Assembly: GCF_002238045.1 (NCBI RefSeq)
Contig: NZ_NBYO01000001.1
Span: 1,402,161 to 1,466,160 of the forward strand
Length of the DNA: 64,000 bases
Reading direction: 5' to 3'
From: Notoacmeibacter marinus
GTDB taxonomy: Bacteria > Pseudomonadota > Alphaproteobacteria > Rhizobiales > Rhizobiaceae
This document shows positions 26,890-35,377 of this stretch, piece by piece. A program made the position numbers and the translations under genes. The notes below the pieces were generated by a model. That model was not told the DNA's origin. It ran no database searches and saw only the letters and a program-made list of their open reading frames with translations. How positions within the stretch are numbered: the stretch's first letter is position 1; each line of letters starts with the position of its first letter.

Positions 26890-27411
26890 ATGAATGACAG
26901 CAACAGACAGGGCGGTGAAACCGTGCGACTGGCCGAACGGCGAATCTTTTCCGATTCGTTCCGCGAACTCTACGCGACGGGCATGACCCTTGTGGAAGAT
27001 GCGGCGGGCTATCTGGACGGCGAAGGTCGCACTGCGGCTCGCCAGCTGAGCCAGGTGTCCGCCACGCTCTATGCCGCAGAATCCATGCGTTTGACCACGC
27101 GGCTGATGCAAATTGCCTCATGGCTTCTTCTGCAGCGCGCCGCCAATGCCGGCGAAATGACGCGCGAGCAGGTGGCCACGGAAAAGAAGAAGGTCAATCT
27201 CGACGCGGCGGTTTCCGACCGAAACGCGCCGGGATGGGATGGCCTGAGCGAAGAATTTCTGGATCTCGTCGACCGGTCGCTGTCGTTGCAGCGGCTCGTC
27301 CAACGCGTCGATGCGGAACTTTACGGCCAAAGCGCCGACCTTGAGGATCTGGATGCGGAAAATCCGGTCGGCGCGCAGATGGACCTGCTTCGAACTGCGT
27401 TCAGCCGTTAG
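26890..27411 (+). CDS. rcdA: DUF1465 protein, RcdA-like regulator of CtrA degradation
   Basis: A 173-residue mostly helical protein of the DUF1465 family, to which Caulobacter RcdA belongs. RcdA is an adaptor that helps ClpXP destroy CtrA at the start of S phase. The core has ERRIFSDSFRELYATGMTLV and LYAAESMRLTTRLMQIASWL, and the C-terminal DYVDRSLSLQRLV-like helix. ATG at 26890 (MNDSNRQGGETVRL) is used; the upstream in-frame ATG at 26851 adds a Gly-rich leader that looks non-coding. A perfect CtrA box lies 103 bases upstream, so a feedback loop is likely. Confidence 0.85.
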   Translation: MNDSNRQGGETVRLAERRIFSDSFRELYATGMTLVEDAAGYLDGEGRTAARQLSQVSATLYAAESMRLTTRLMQIASWLLLQRAANAGEMTREQVATEKKKVNLDAAVSDRNAPGWDGLSEEFLDLVDRSLSLQRLVQRVDAELYGQSADLEDLDAENPVGAQMDLLRTAFSR

Positions 27412-27570
27412 GGCCGGCCGGTTCTGCCGAGCGCCGTGCCGGCTGCGCGGCAACCTGCCGCAATCGGTTCACGTCGTCGACGCGGCGGGTCGGAACGATT
27501 TCCGTGAATTTTGTTTCTTTTTTGTTCACACTCTCTGGCGATGATTTTCGTCATGGAGCACAGTCCCGCT

Positions 27571-28089
27571 ATGGCGCAATCACCGATTCGCATTATCGGC
27601 ATCGATCCCGGCCTTCGCCGCATGGGCTGGGGTGTGGTGGAGAGCCTCGGCTCGTCGCTGCGTTTCGTTGCGGCCGGCACGATCACATCCGACGGCAAGG
27701 CCGATCTGGCCAGCCGGCTTTGCCAGTTGCATGATGGGCTTTCGGAAGTGGTTCATGCGTGGCAGCCGCATGAGGCAAGCGTCGAGATCACCTTCGTCAA
27801 CAAGGATGCCGGCGCGACATTGAAGCTTGGCCAGGCGCGCGGGATTGCCATGCTGGTGCCAGCGCGGGCCGGGCTGCCGGTCGCCGAATATGCGCCCAAT
27901 GCGGTGAAGAAGGCCGTGATCGGCGTCGGCCATGGCGACAAGAAGCAGATCCAGATGATGCTGCGCGTTCTGATGTCCAAAGCGCGCTATGACAGCGACG
28001 ATGCCGCCGACGCGCTCGCCATCGCGATCTGTCATGCCAACAATCGGGTCGGCGACGCTGCGCGCAAGGCGCTGATGAGGGCGATCTAG
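27571..28089 (+). CDS. ruvC: Holliday junction endonuclease RuvC
   Basis: RuvC cuts Holliday junctions during recombination repair. The four acidic catalytic residues are visible in [25 protein letters not shown], and [11 protein letters not shown] (two Asp). The 172-residue length is normal. ATG at 27571 ([14 protein letters not shown]) is chosen because GGAG lies upstream, but ATG codons at 27553 and 27541 are possible. A complete toxin-antitoxin module starts 72 bases after its stop, instead of ruvA. Confidence 0.97.
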   Translation: MAQSPIRIIGIDPGLRRMGWGVVESLGSSLRFVAAGTITSDGKADLASRLCQLHDGLSEVVHAWQPHEASVEITFVNKDAGATLKLGQARGIAMLVPARAGLPVAEYAPNAVKKAVIGVGHGDKKQIQMMLRVLMSKARYDSDDAADALAIAICHANNRVGDAARKALMRAI

Positions 28090-28099
28090 ACATCTGTTC

Positions 28100-28128
28100 T
28101 TGACGTGTTCCAATTGGTAAGATATTTT
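28100..28128 (+). promoter_or_regulatory. Sigma-70-type promoter of vapB1
   Basis: TTGACG at 28100-28105 and TATTTT at 28123-28128 are separated by 17 bases, giving a start point near 28135. It drives vapB1C1 and, through overlap, ruvA. The palindrome 28117-28143 covers the -10 box. Confidence 0.7.
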
Positions 28129-28143
28129 CCGAATAATTCTTAC
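28117..28143. promoter_or_regulatory. Palindrome over the vapB1 promoter, probable autorepression operator
   Basis: GTAAGA at 28117-28122 and TCTTAC at 28138-28143 are a perfect inverted repeat with a 15-base spacer centred at 28130, extended by the inner pairs around TTCCGAA. It overlaps the -10 box, the normal position for VapBC self-repression. Confidence 0.65.
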
Positions 28144-28160
28144 TTCCTTGGAGCCTCGCC

Positions 28161-28409
28161 ATGCGCGTATCGGAGAAGGGTCAGATCACACTGCCCAAGG
28201 CGCTGCGGGAAGCAGCGGGTATTGCCCCCAATTCGGAGGTTCGGATCAGTTTCGAGGGTGGACGTTTGATCGTCGAGCCGAGCGATGGAGCCAGCCGTGA
28301 GGCCATCGCGCTAAGGGTTCGACGCTTCAGCAAAGCGCTCGACGCGCTGACGGGAACGGGCAATCCGTCCATCTCGACAGACGATGTGATGGATGCGACC
28401 CGTGGATGA
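28161..28409 (+). CDS. vapB: AbrB/MazE-like antitoxin VapB1
   Basis: An 82-residue antitoxin with an N-terminal SpoVT-AbrB DNA-binding fold (VSEKGQITLPKALREAAGI, residues 3-22) and a variable acidic C-terminus that should fold around the toxin. GGAG at 28150-28153 lies seven bases before the ATG. The last 17 bases overlap the toxin gene if it starts at 28393. It lies between ruvC and ruvA. Confidence 0.9.
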   Translation: MRVSEKGQITLPKALREAAGIAPNSEVRISFEGGRLIVEPSDGASREAIALRVRRFSKALDALTGTGNPSISTDDVMDATRG

Positions 28410-28827
28410 ACGGGCCGTTCTTGTCGATTCCAACATACTGATCGACATCTCGTCCTGCGATCCTGTCTGGTATCGATGGTCCAGGGAAAATCTGGAGGAG
28501 CTTGCGGGAGAGCGCCTTATCCTCAACCCGATCGTTCTCAGCGAGTTTTCGGTGCGCTTCGAAACCATGGAGGCCGCGGACGATGCGCTCGCCGCGCTCG
28601 AACTGAATCGCGAAAACCTCCCTTGGGAGGCCGGTTTCGTTGCTGGCCGGGCATTTCATGTTTATCGCCAGGCGGGCGGAGCAAGAGAACGGACCCTTCC
28701 GGATTTTCTAATCGGTGCGCATGCCTATGTGATGGGTCATCGCCTGCTGACACGCGACGGGCGGCGCTACCGGACTTATTTTCCAGGTCTCGACTTGATC
28801 GCACCTGCGGAGGAACAACACTCATGA
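28393..28827 (+). CDS. vapC: PIN-domain toxin VapC1
   Basis: A 144-residue PIN-domain ribonuclease. All four acidic residues are present: Asp12 ([10 protein letters not shown]), Glu51 (VLSEFSV), Asp104 ([10 protein letters not shown]) and Asp122 ([11 protein letters not shown]). It overlaps vapB1 (ATG at 28393; GTG at 28402 is an alternative). Its TGA stop overlaps the ATG of ruvA (ATGA at 28824-28827), so the ribosomes that finish the toxin can begin RuvA. PIN toxins are RNases, often acting on tRNA or rRNA; the target is not visible. Confidence 0.92.
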   Translation: MRPVDERAVLVDSNILIDISSCDPVWYRWSRENLEELAGERLILNPIVLSEFSVRFETMEAADDALAALELNRENLPWEAGFVAGRAFHVYRQAGGARERTLPDFLIGAHAYVMGHRLLTRDGRRYRTYFPGLDLIAPAEEQHS

Positions 28828-29438
28828 TCGGGCGGTTGAAGGGTACAGTCGACGAGATCGCCGACGATCATGTGATCCTCGATGTGCATGGCGTCGGCTA
28901 TGTGGCGCATTGTCCGATGCGCACGCTGTCGTCGCTGCATGAGGGCGAAGCGGCGGTACTGCAGATCGAGACCATCGTGCGCGAGGATATGATCCGGCTC
29001 TACGGTTTCGGTTCAGGTCTGGAACGCGAATGGTTCCGCTTGCTCATGACGGTGCAAGGCGTCGGTGCGAAGGTTGCGCTGGCGATCCTTTCGACGCTGG
29101 CGGCGTCCGACCTCGCCAATGCAGTCGCGTTGCAGGACAAGGCGATGGTCGCCCGCGCGCCGGGTGTCGGGCCGAAGGTCGCGCAGCGAATCGTCACCGA
29201 ACTGAAAAACCGTGCGCCGGCACTGGCGGGCGAACTCGCCTCATCGATCGGCCTGTCGCAGGAACTGGGCGAGGGCGTCGCGCCCGCGCCAGTTGCCGAC
29301 GCCGTATCGGCGCTGACCAATCTCGGCTATGGGCGCGATCAGGCGGCCGGGGCGGTTGCCGCCGCGCTCAAGGATGCTGGCGAGGACGCCGACAGCGCCA
29401 AGCTCATCCGGCTCGGACTGAAGGAACTGGCGGGGTAA
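28824..29438 (+). CDS. ruvA: Holliday junction DNA-binding protein RuvA
   Basis: RuvA tetramers bind the Holliday junction and recruit the RuvB motor. The 204-residue protein has the OB-fold start [12 protein letters not shown], the acidic-pin region, and helix-hairpin-helix motifs such as [16 protein letters not shown] and [17 protein letters not shown]. Its ATG is inside the stop codon of vapC1 (ATGA), an arrangement that ties RuvA synthesis to the toxin message. A second TA module follows after 47 bases. Confidence 0.98.
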   Translation: MIGRLKGTVDEIADDHVILDVHGVGYVAHCPMRTLSSLHEGEAAVLQIETIVREDMIRLYGFGSGLEREWFRLLMTVQGVGAKVALAILSTLAASDLANAVALQDKAMVARAPGVGPKVAQRIVTELKNRAPALAGELASSIGLSQELGEGVAPAPVADAVSALTNLGYGRDQAAGAVAAALKDAGEDADSAKLIRLGLKELAG

Positions 29439-29451
29439 GCCAAGAAGGCCT

Positions 29452-29480
29452 ATATCCTTACTCGTATGGGATATGTAAGG
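29452..29480. promoter_or_regulatory. Nested palindromes upstream of vapB2
   Basis: CCTTAC (29456-29461) is inverted as GTAAGG (29475-29480), and ATATCC (29452-29457) as GGATAT (29469-29474). The element shares the GTAAG core with the vapB1 operator, with the half-sites in the opposite order. Probable operator of the second module. Confidence 0.55.
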
Positions 29481-29485
29481 AATCT

Positions 29486-29767
29486 ATGCAAATGGATTAC
29501 ACGTCACGTATCACTTCGAAAGGCCAGACGACGATTCCCTCGGACATCCGGGCAAAGCTCGGCGTCGGAAGCGGAGATACGATACGCTATGTTCTCTCAG
29601 GGGACAGAGCCTATATCGTCCCGCGAAACCGGCCAGCCTCCGTCATTTTCGATGTCCTCGCCCGTTACGCCATTCCCGATACAACGATTGCCGACTATCG
29701 GAACGCAGCGGAGGACGAAGCCGCTGAGCGGGTACGAGTCGGCAATTCAGAGGACAGCGCGGCGTGA
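29486..29767 (+). CDS. vapB: AbrB-family antitoxin VapB2
   Basis: A 93-residue antitoxin. The AbrB-type DNA-binding stretch is SRITSKGQTTIPSDIRAKLG, followed by an acidic C-terminal arm. It shares little sequence with VapB1 beyond the fold, so the two modules come from different families. AAGGA lies just upstream of the ATG. Its TGA overlaps the toxin GTG by four bases. Codon use looks less GC-biased than ruvA or ruvB. Confidence 0.87.
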   Translation: MQMDYTSRITSKGQTTIPSDIRAKLGVGSGDTIRYVLSGDRAYIVPRNRPASVIFDVLARYAIPDTTIADYRNAAEDEAAERVRVGNSEDSAA

Positions 29768-30168
29768 CCCTGATCGGCCTTGACGCCAATATCCTTTTAC
29801 GCGCCATGCTGAACGACGATACCGCTCAATCACCAATGGCCAAGAACCTTCTATCGTCGCTCGGGCCGGAGCGACCGGGCTATATTGGCGTGTCGGTCGT
29901 GCTGGAGATTTTCTGGGTATTGAAGCGCCGTTATCGGGTGCCGAAAAATGAGATTGCGGACGTTTTCGACGCCTATCTCACCATCGAGCATATAGAATTC
30001 GAAAGCTTTGACGCCATCAAGCGCGCACTCTCTCAGTTCCGCGAAGAGGCGGTCGATTTTCCGGACGTGCTTCTGGCTGAGCGCAACCGGGCAGACGGGT
30101 GCGAGATGACCATGACGTTCGACCAGAACGCGGCGCGTCGCGTCAACTGGATGGAGCTACTGCAATGA
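29764..30168 (+). CDS. vapC: PIN-domain toxin VapC2
   Basis: A 134-residue PIN-domain ribonuclease starting at GTG in the overlap with vapB2. The four acidic positions are Asp7 ([11 protein letters not shown]), Glu48 (VVLEIFWVL), Asp101 ([12 protein letters not shown]) and Asp120 ([10 protein letters not shown]). It is not closely similar to VapC1. Its TGA at 30166-30168 overlaps the ruvB ATG (30165), the same ATGA coupling as vapC1-ruvA. No frameshift is visible, so both modules look intact. Confidence 0.92.
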   Translation: MTLIGLDANILLRAMLNDDTAQSPMAKNLLSSLGPERPGYIGVSVVLEIFWVLKRRYRVPKNEIADVFDAYLTIEHIEFESFDAIKRALSQFREEAVDFPDVLLAERNRADGCEMTMTFDQNAARRVNWMELLQ

Positions 30169-31202
30169 GCCAGCCTGACCGCCTGATCGATGCCGAGAAG
30201 CGCGGCGAAGACGTCGATACGGCGCTGCGCCCGCAGGTGCTCGACGATTTCGTCGGCCAGGCGGCGGCGCGCGCCAACCTCAAGGTCTTCATCGAGGCGG
30301 CGAAGAGCCGCGGCGAGGCGCTCGACCACGTGCTGTTCGTCGGCCCGCCCGGCCTCGGCAAGACGACGCTGGCGCAGATCATGGCGCGCGAACTCGGCGT
30401 CAATTTCCGCTCCACTTCCGGCCCGGTCATCGCCAAAGCCGGCGATCTGGCGGCGCTGCTGACCAATCTGGAAGATCGCGACGTCCTCTTCATCGACGAG
30501 ATTCACAGGCTGAGCCCGGCCGTGGAGGAAATCCTTTATCCGGCGATGGAGGATTTCCAGCTCGATCTCATCATCGGCGAGGGGCCGGCGGCGCGCAGCG
30601 TGAAGATCGATCTGGCGCGGTTCACCCTGGTCGCCGCGACGACACGGCTCGGCCTTCTGACCACGCCGCTGCGCGACCGGTTCGGCATTCCCGTGCGGCT
30701 GGATTTCTACACCGCCGACGAACTGGAACTGATCGTCCGGCGCGGCGCGCGGCTGATGGGGCTGCCGATGACGGATGACGGCGCAAAGGAGATCGCGACG
30801 CGCGCACGCGGCACGCCGCGTATTGCCGGGAGACTGCTGCGGCGCGTCCGCGATTTCGCCGAGGTCGCGAAGGCCGAAGCGGTCGACGCCACCATCGCCG
30901 ACGAGGCGCTCGGACGGCTGGAGGTCGACAAGCGCGGGCTCGATTCGCTCGACCGGCGCTACCTCTTTCTCATCGCTCGGCATTTTGGCGGCGGACCGGT
31001 CGGTATCGAGACGATCGCGGCGGCGCTTTCCGAACCGCGCGACGCCATTGAGGACATAATCGAGCCTTATCTGATCCAGCAGGGGTTCATTCAGCGAACC
31101 CCGCGCGGCCGGATCATGACGGCGGGCGCCTGGAGCCATATTGGCCTGCCGGCCCCGCAGAACATGACCGCCGTTCAACAGGGTCTGTTCGAGGACGAAT
31201 AA
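30165..31202 (+). CDS. ruvB: Holliday junction branch-migration ATPase RuvB
   Basis: RuvB is the hexameric AAA+ motor that drives branch migration with RuvA. The 345-residue protein has Walker [12 protein letters not shown], Walker [11 protein letters not shown] and the sensor and winged-helix regions ([33 protein letters not shown]). The ATG overlaps the vapC2 stop; its own TAA overlaps the next ATG at 31202. It is the last gene of the ruvC-to-ruvB block. Confidence 0.98.
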   Translation: MSQPDRLIDAEKRGEDVDTALRPQVLDDFVGQAAARANLKVFIEAAKSRGEALDHVLFVGPPGLGKTTLAQIMARELGVNFRSTSGPVIAKAGDLAALLTNLEDRDVLFIDEIHRLSPAVEEILYPAMEDFQLDLIIGEGPAARSVKIDLARFTLVAATTRLGLLTTPLRDRFGIPVRLDFYTADELELIVRRGARLMGLPMTDDGAKEIATRARGTPRIAGRLLRRVRDFAEVAKAEAVDATIADEALGRLEVDKRGLDSLDRRYLFLIARHFGGGPVGIETIAAALSEPRDAIEDIIEPYLIQQGFIQRTPRGRIMTAGAWSHIGLPAPQNMTAVQQGLFEDE

Positions 31203-32125
31203 TGCCAAGCCGGCGGACGGCGATGAAGATACTGGGCGGAGCGGCCCTGGCCGGTCTTGCCGCGACGTCGGCTTTGGCGGCGGACACCTTCGTGCGCCTG
31301 CGGGTGCAGCGCTATCGGCTGACGCCGCCGGGCTGGCCGGAAGATCTGTCGCTTCGTATCGCGCTGCTTGGCGACCTCCATGCCTGCTATCCATGGATGC
31401 GGCCATCGCGCATTCGCACCATCGTCAATGCGATGAATGCGCTTCAACCCGACATTCAACTGCTCCTCGGCGACTATCTTTCCGGCATGCAGCTGTCGTT
31501 CGGCCAGGTGCCGCCGGAGCAATGGGGCGCGGAACTGGCGCGGCTGAAAGCGCCGCTGGGCGTTCACGCCGTGCTGGGCAATCACGACTGGATCGACGAT
31601 CCGATTGCCGAGCAGACGGAGGATAGTCCTTCGACGGCGCGCCAGGCGCTGCAGGATGCCGGGATCGCGGTTTATGAAAACGATGCGCGGCGGATCGAGA
31701 CGGCGGATGGCGCGTTCTGGCTGGCCGGGCTCGGCGATCAGATGGGCAGCTACATCGGGACGGTCGACGGCATTTCGCGGCGCGTCGCGCGCGACGATCT
31801 GCCCGGCACGATGGCGCAGATCGCCGACGATGGCGCGCCGGTGCTGCTGATGGCGCACGAGCCCGACATCTTCCCGGATGTGCCGGCGCGCGTCAGCCTG
31901 ATCCTCTCCGGCCATACGCATGGCGGGCAGATCGTGCCGTTCGGCTGGGCGCCCGTCGTGCCGCGCATCCGCAAACATCTCGATTATCGCTACGGCCATT
32001 ATCGCGATAATAGGCGCGACCTGCTGATCACCGGCGGCGTCGGCTGCTCCATCCTGCCCATCCGCATCGGCATGGCGCCGGAAATCGTGCTGCTCGAACT
32101 AGGCGGCCAGGCGGCGACGGGCTGA
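31202..32125 (+). CDS. Exported calcineurin-like metallophosphoesterase
   Basis: A 307-residue YaeI-type metallophosphoesterase. The N-terminus [20 protein letters not shown] looks like a Tat- or Sec-type signal with an Ala-rich core, cleaved near ALA-AD. Metal motifs are LLGDLHACYPW, LLLGDYLSG, VLGNHDWIDD and LSGHTHGGQI. The start codon overlaps the ruvB stop by two bases, so it probably belongs to the same transcript, though a role in repair is not indicated. The substrate is unknown. Confidence 0.9.
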   Translation: MPSRRTAMKILGGAALAGLAATSALAADTFVRLRVQRYRLTPPGWPEDLSLRIALLGDLHACYPWMRPSRIRTIVNAMNALQPDIQLLLGDYLSGMQLSFGQVPPEQWGAELARLKAPLGVHAVLGNHDWIDDPIAEQTEDSPSTARQALQDAGIAVYENDARRIETADGAFWLAGLGDQMGSYIGTVDGISRRVARDDLPGTMAQIADDGAPVLLMAHEPDIFPDVPARVSLILSGHTHGGQIVPFGWAPVVPRIRKHLDYRYGHYRDNRRDLLITGGVGCSILPIRIGMAPEIVLLELGGQAATG

Positions 32126-32149
32126 GCCAAGTCCGGAAAAGCGGAAGAG

Positions 32150-33406
32150 TCAGCGTTCGTCCGGCGGCAGGTTGCGGACGGTGTTCAGAACGTTCGGCTC
32201 GGCCGGTTCGTCGCCAAAGGCGGTGACGATGCCGAAGGCGCCGCCCCAGCCCCACATCGCCCAGCCGAAACCGTAGCGCTCGGCCAGTTCGATGGTCCGG
32301 CTGTAGTAGGCCGCACGGTTGGCGGGATCGGTGCTATCCGGTCTGTCATATTCCTGACGGATCATGCCAAACTCGCCCAAGAAGATGCGGTCCGCCGCGA
32401 TGCTATGCTGCTCGGCCCATCGGGATACGGTCGCGAAGGGCGTCACCATGTCGAGGACGAGTTCGTCCCGCGTATCGATCTTGGCGAACTCCTCCTCGAT
32501 ATAGGCGGCGATACCGGCGCGTCGCAGGAAAGGCGCATCGGTGCGAACCCGACGAAGCGTTTCTGCAAGACCGTTCCGGGCACGCTCCTCGTTCTCGTCA
32601 TAGGTCGGGAAGGGCAGTCCCGTGACGTGCGGCGCGACGTCGCCCGCCCAGCCCGCGCCCTGGTGGGTCAGCAGGAAGGGGGCGTAGGAGTGGAAGGTGA
32701 AGAGCGTGTCGTCGTCGAACGGGGTGGGATCGAGCGCGGCGAGTCCGTCGGCATGGCTCATGCAACCCCCGGTGGCGATGACGGTCAGATCGGGCGCCTT
32801 GGCGCGGATCGCGCCATAAAGCGCTTCCATGCGGCGCTGCCAGTCCGGCGCGGCGGCCAGGTCGCATTCGGTCGGCGGCTCGTTGATCGGCTCGAAGGCG
32901 ATGGCATTCGTCTCGAAGCGCGCCAGGCGGCCGGCGAAATCGCCGACGAGCGCCAGATAGTCGGCCCAGCGCTGTTCATCGGTGAAGAGGCCGTGCGGCG
33001 TCTGCCCGTCCGGTATCAGATGCAGGTCGAAAACGACCCTGAAACCCATGCCGGTCAGCTTTTTCGCGCTGGCGATGACGGAAGCGCGCAGCTGCTCCTG
33101 CAGATCCGAGGCGCGCGGCGAAAGGAAGGGGCGCGGATCGACCGGCATCCGGATCGTGTCGATGCCTGCGTCGCGGACCATAGCAAGCTGGTCGTCGGTG
33201 ACATGTTGCCGCCATTCGGGGAAGGGCAGCATGGTCGACGGATCGCCCCACTTCTCCTCCGCCGGCCAGAGCACCCAGATGTCCATGTTGAGGCCGCGCC
33301 CGGGGCGAAATCCGCCGGCAAGCGACGGCAGCGCCATAGAGAGCAGTAGGGCGACGATCAGCCCGATATGCCAAACGACCTTGAGCCGCGTGAAATGAAA
33401 TGCCAT
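32150..33406 (-). CDS. Glycoside hydrolase family 5-like protein
   Basis: A 418-residue exported or membrane-anchored glycosidase. The first 30 residues (LKVVWHIGLIVALLLSMALP) are a signal peptide or anchor. The TIM-barrel catalytic pair is visible as the acid/base Glu176 in INEPP and the nucleophile Glu345 in FLGEFGM, as in GH5 endoglucanases. It may cut beta-glucans. It is convergent with the metallophosphoesterase gene and interrupts the otherwise typical ruvB-to-ybgC neighbourhood. Confidence 0.85.
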   Translation of the reverse strand: MAFHFTRLKVVWHIGLIVALLLSMALPSLAGGFRPGRGLNMDIWVLWPAEEKWGDPSTMLPFPEWRQHVTDDQLAMVRDAGIDTIRMPVDPRPFLSPRASDLQEQLRASVIASAKKLTGMGFRVVFDLHLIPDGQTPHGLFTDEQRWADYLALVGDFAGRLARFETNAIAFEPINEPPTECDLAAAPDWQRRMEALYGAIRAKAPDLTVIATGGCMSHADGLAALDPTPFDDDTLFTFHSYAPFLLTHQGAGWAGDVAPHVTGLPFPTYDENEERARNGLAETLRRVRTDAPFLRRAGIAAYIEEEFAKIDTRDELVLDMVTPFATVSRWAEQHSIAADRIFLGEFGMIRQEYDRPDSTDPANRAAYYSRTIELAERYGFGWAMWGWGGAFGIVTAFGDEPAEPNVLNTVRNLPPDER

Positions 33407-33472
33407 CTGGGACGGCTCCAGCTTGAGGGATCGGCTGAACTCTGCAGCAAGGAGCGTGGAAGGAAAAGCGCG

Positions 33473-33973
33473 ATGGCACATCATGATGAATCGGCGGCGG
33501 CGCCATTGGACGCAGAGCGGGACGCTCTGGCCGGTTGGATCGAGGGCGGCGTTCACCATCTGCCGGCGCGGGTCTACTACGCCGATACCGATTTCTCCGG
33601 TGTGGTCTACCATGCCCGCTATCTGGAATTTCTGGAGCGCGGCCGCTCGGACTTCCTGCGACTGCACGACATCCACCACACCGAATTGCTGGCGCGGCCC
33701 GAGGACGAAGCACTGGTGTGGGTCGTTCGCCGCATGGAAATCGATTTCCGGGCTTCGGCGAAGATCGACGACGTGCTGACGGTCCAGACCGCGATCGCCG
33801 CTTTGTCGGGAGCGCGTGTTACGATGGAACAGCGAATCGTTCGGGGAGACTCGATTCTGATCGCGGCGAAGGTGCACGCTGCGATCATCGACCGGGCGGG
33901 AAAACCTCGTCGTCTGCCGCGGGATTGGCGCGATGCGTTTGCCGCAACGGCAGGGTCTGCAATCCAGACGTGA
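33473..33973 (+). CDS. ybgC: Tol-Pal associated acyl-CoA thioesterase YbgC
   Basis: A 166-residue hot-dog thioesterase. The 4HBT motif VYYADTDFSGVVYHARYLEF with the catalytic Asp is complete. YbgC proteins hydrolyse acyl-CoAs and are linked with phospholipid synthesis at the division site. GGAAGGAA lies before the ATG at 33473. It heads the tol-pal cluster; tolQ follows after 200 bases that contain a CtrA-like site, so tolQ may have its own promoter. Confidence 0.95.
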   Translation: MAHHDESAAAPLDAERDALAGWIEGGVHHLPARVYYADTDFSGVVYHARYLEFLERGRSDFLRLHDIHHTELLARPEDEALVWVVRRMEIDFRASAKIDDVLTVQTAIAALSGARVTMEQRIVRGDSILIAAKVHAAIIDRAGKPRRLPRDWRDAFAATAGSAIQT

Positions 33974-33997
33974 ATGCCATATTTCGGACACGGAATC

Positions 33998-34012
33998 CTA
34001 ACGCGCCATTAA
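33998..34012. promoter_or_regulatory. CtrA-like box upstream of tolQ (one mismatch)
   Basis: CTAA CGCGCCA TTAA has the TTAA-N7-TTAA spacing with C for T in the first position. It ends 161 bases before the tolQ ATG, in the gap after ybgC. Confidence 0.4.
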
Positions 34013-34173
34013 CTACGGTGCGTTAACCCTGTTTTTGATGAGCGAAGAGAAGTCAAACGCCTTCCATTCGCCAAAATTACACGGGAAAAGCCAAAAAACG
34101 GACATCTGGCGTTTCTTTCATCTCAGGCGATGACCGCCGGCGTGCTGTCCGAACCTTCAGGGGAACGTTAATC

Positions 34174-34905
34174 ATGGAACAGGTGGCATTGGCCGCACCG
34201 GGTGGCGATATTTCGCTGATCGACCTCTTCATGCAGGCCGGATGGGTGGTCAAGCTGGTGATGATCGGTTTGATCCTGGCTTCGGTCTGGACCTGGGCGA
34301 TCATCATCGAGAAAAGCCTCTCCTTCCGCCGCATGCGCGCGGCGCTGGACCGTTTCGAAGACAATTTCTGGTCGGGTCAGTCGCTGGAAGAGCTGTACCG
34401 CACCCTGTCCGACCGTCGCAATTCGGGCATGGCGGCTATTTTCGTCTCGGCCATGCGCGAGTGGAAGAAGAGTTTCGAGCGCGGCGCGCGCAGTGCCGCG
34501 CCCCTTCAGAGCCGTATCGACAAATCGATGGATCTGGCGCTGGCCCGGGAGATGGAGGGGCTTGAGAGCCGGCTCGGCTTCCTGGCGACCATCGGGTCGG
34601 CTGCGCCCTTTATCGGTCTTTTCGGCACGGTGGTCGGCATCATGACCTCGTTCCAGGCGATCGCCGCTTCGAAACAGACATCGCTTGCGGTTGTCGCGCC
34701 GGGCATTGCCGAGGCGCTGCTCGCCACCGCCATCGGTCTCGTCGCGGCCATTCCCGCCGTGATGGCCTATAACAAGCTGTCGGGAGACGCGAACAAGCTG
34801 GGCGGCCGGATGGAAGGCTTCGCCGACGAGTTTTCCGCCATTCTGTCGCGCCAGATCGACGAACGTTCCGCAGCCAATCGCAGCGCCCCTCAGGCGGCAG
34901 CGTAA
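34174..34905 (+). CDS. tolQ: Tol-Pal system protein TolQ
   Basis: TolQ is the inner-membrane proton channel of the Tol-Pal machine, which constricts the outer membrane during division. The 243-residue protein has three membrane segments, first near residues 25-45 (VVKLVMIGLILASVWTWAII), and the conserved IGSAAPFIGLFGTVVGIMTS followed by LLATAIGLVAAIPAVMAYN. Length is normal. tolR follows after ten bases. Confidence 0.97.
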   Translation: MEQVALAAPGGDISLIDLFMQAGWVVKLVMIGLILASVWTWAIIIEKSLSFRRMRAALDRFEDNFWSGQSLEELYRTLSDRRNSGMAAIFVSAMREWKKSFERGARSAAPLQSRIDKSMDLALAREMEGLESRLGFLATIGSAAPFIGLFGTVVGIMTSFQAIAASKQTSLAVVAPGIAEALLATAIGLVAAIPAVMAYNKLSGDANKLGGRMEGFADEFSAILSRQIDERSAANRSAPQAAA

Positions 34906-34915
34906 GGGGCGGATC

Positions 34916-35368
34916 ATGGCAATGGGCGCTCCTTCGGCAAATGCAAGTGCGGGTCGGCGTGGACGCCGGCGGCGCTCGCGAACCGGCGTCATTTCGGAAA
35001 TCAACGTGACGCCCCTCGTCGACGTGATGCTGGTGCTGCTGATCATCTTCATGGTTGCGGCGCCGCTGATGACAGTCGGCGTGCCCGTCGATCTTCCCGA
35101 TACCGACGCCGCGCCGATGAACAGCGACACGGAGCCGCTGGTCGTCTCGGTCGATGGCGAGGGGCGCATCTTCTTGCAGGAGACCGAACTTCAGCTCGAC
35201 GAGGTCGTGCCGAAACTGCAGGCTATCAAGGACGCCAAGGGCGACGCGCGCATCTTCGTGCGCGGCGACAGGGACATCGACTATGGCAGTGTGATGCGGG
35301 TGATGGCCCGCATTCAGTCCGGCGGGTTCAACAATGTGGGCCTGGTCACGGTTCAGGAGGACGGCTGA
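34916..35368 (+). CDS. tolR: Tol-Pal system protein TolR
   Basis: TolR partners with TolQ as the proton-channel plug. The 150-residue protein has a basic cytosolic N-terminus (RRGRRRRSRTG), one membrane helix with the key Asp (INVTPLVDVMLVLLIIFMVA), and a periplasmic domain. It is separated from tolQ by ten bases and from tolA by nine. Confidence 0.97.
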   Translation: MAMGAPSANASAGRRGRRRRSRTGVISEINVTPLVDVMLVLLIIFMVAAPLMTVGVPVDLPDTDAAPMNSDTEPLVVSVDGEGRIFLQETELQLDEVVPKLQAIKDAKGDARIFVRGDRDIDYGSVMRVMARIQSGGFNNVGLVTVQEDG

Positions 35369-35377
35369 CGCCATCTC

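Noticed and set aside
34009..34026. TTAA pair upstream of tolQ
   Set aside because: The spacing is ten bases, not seven, so it is not a CtrA box by itself.
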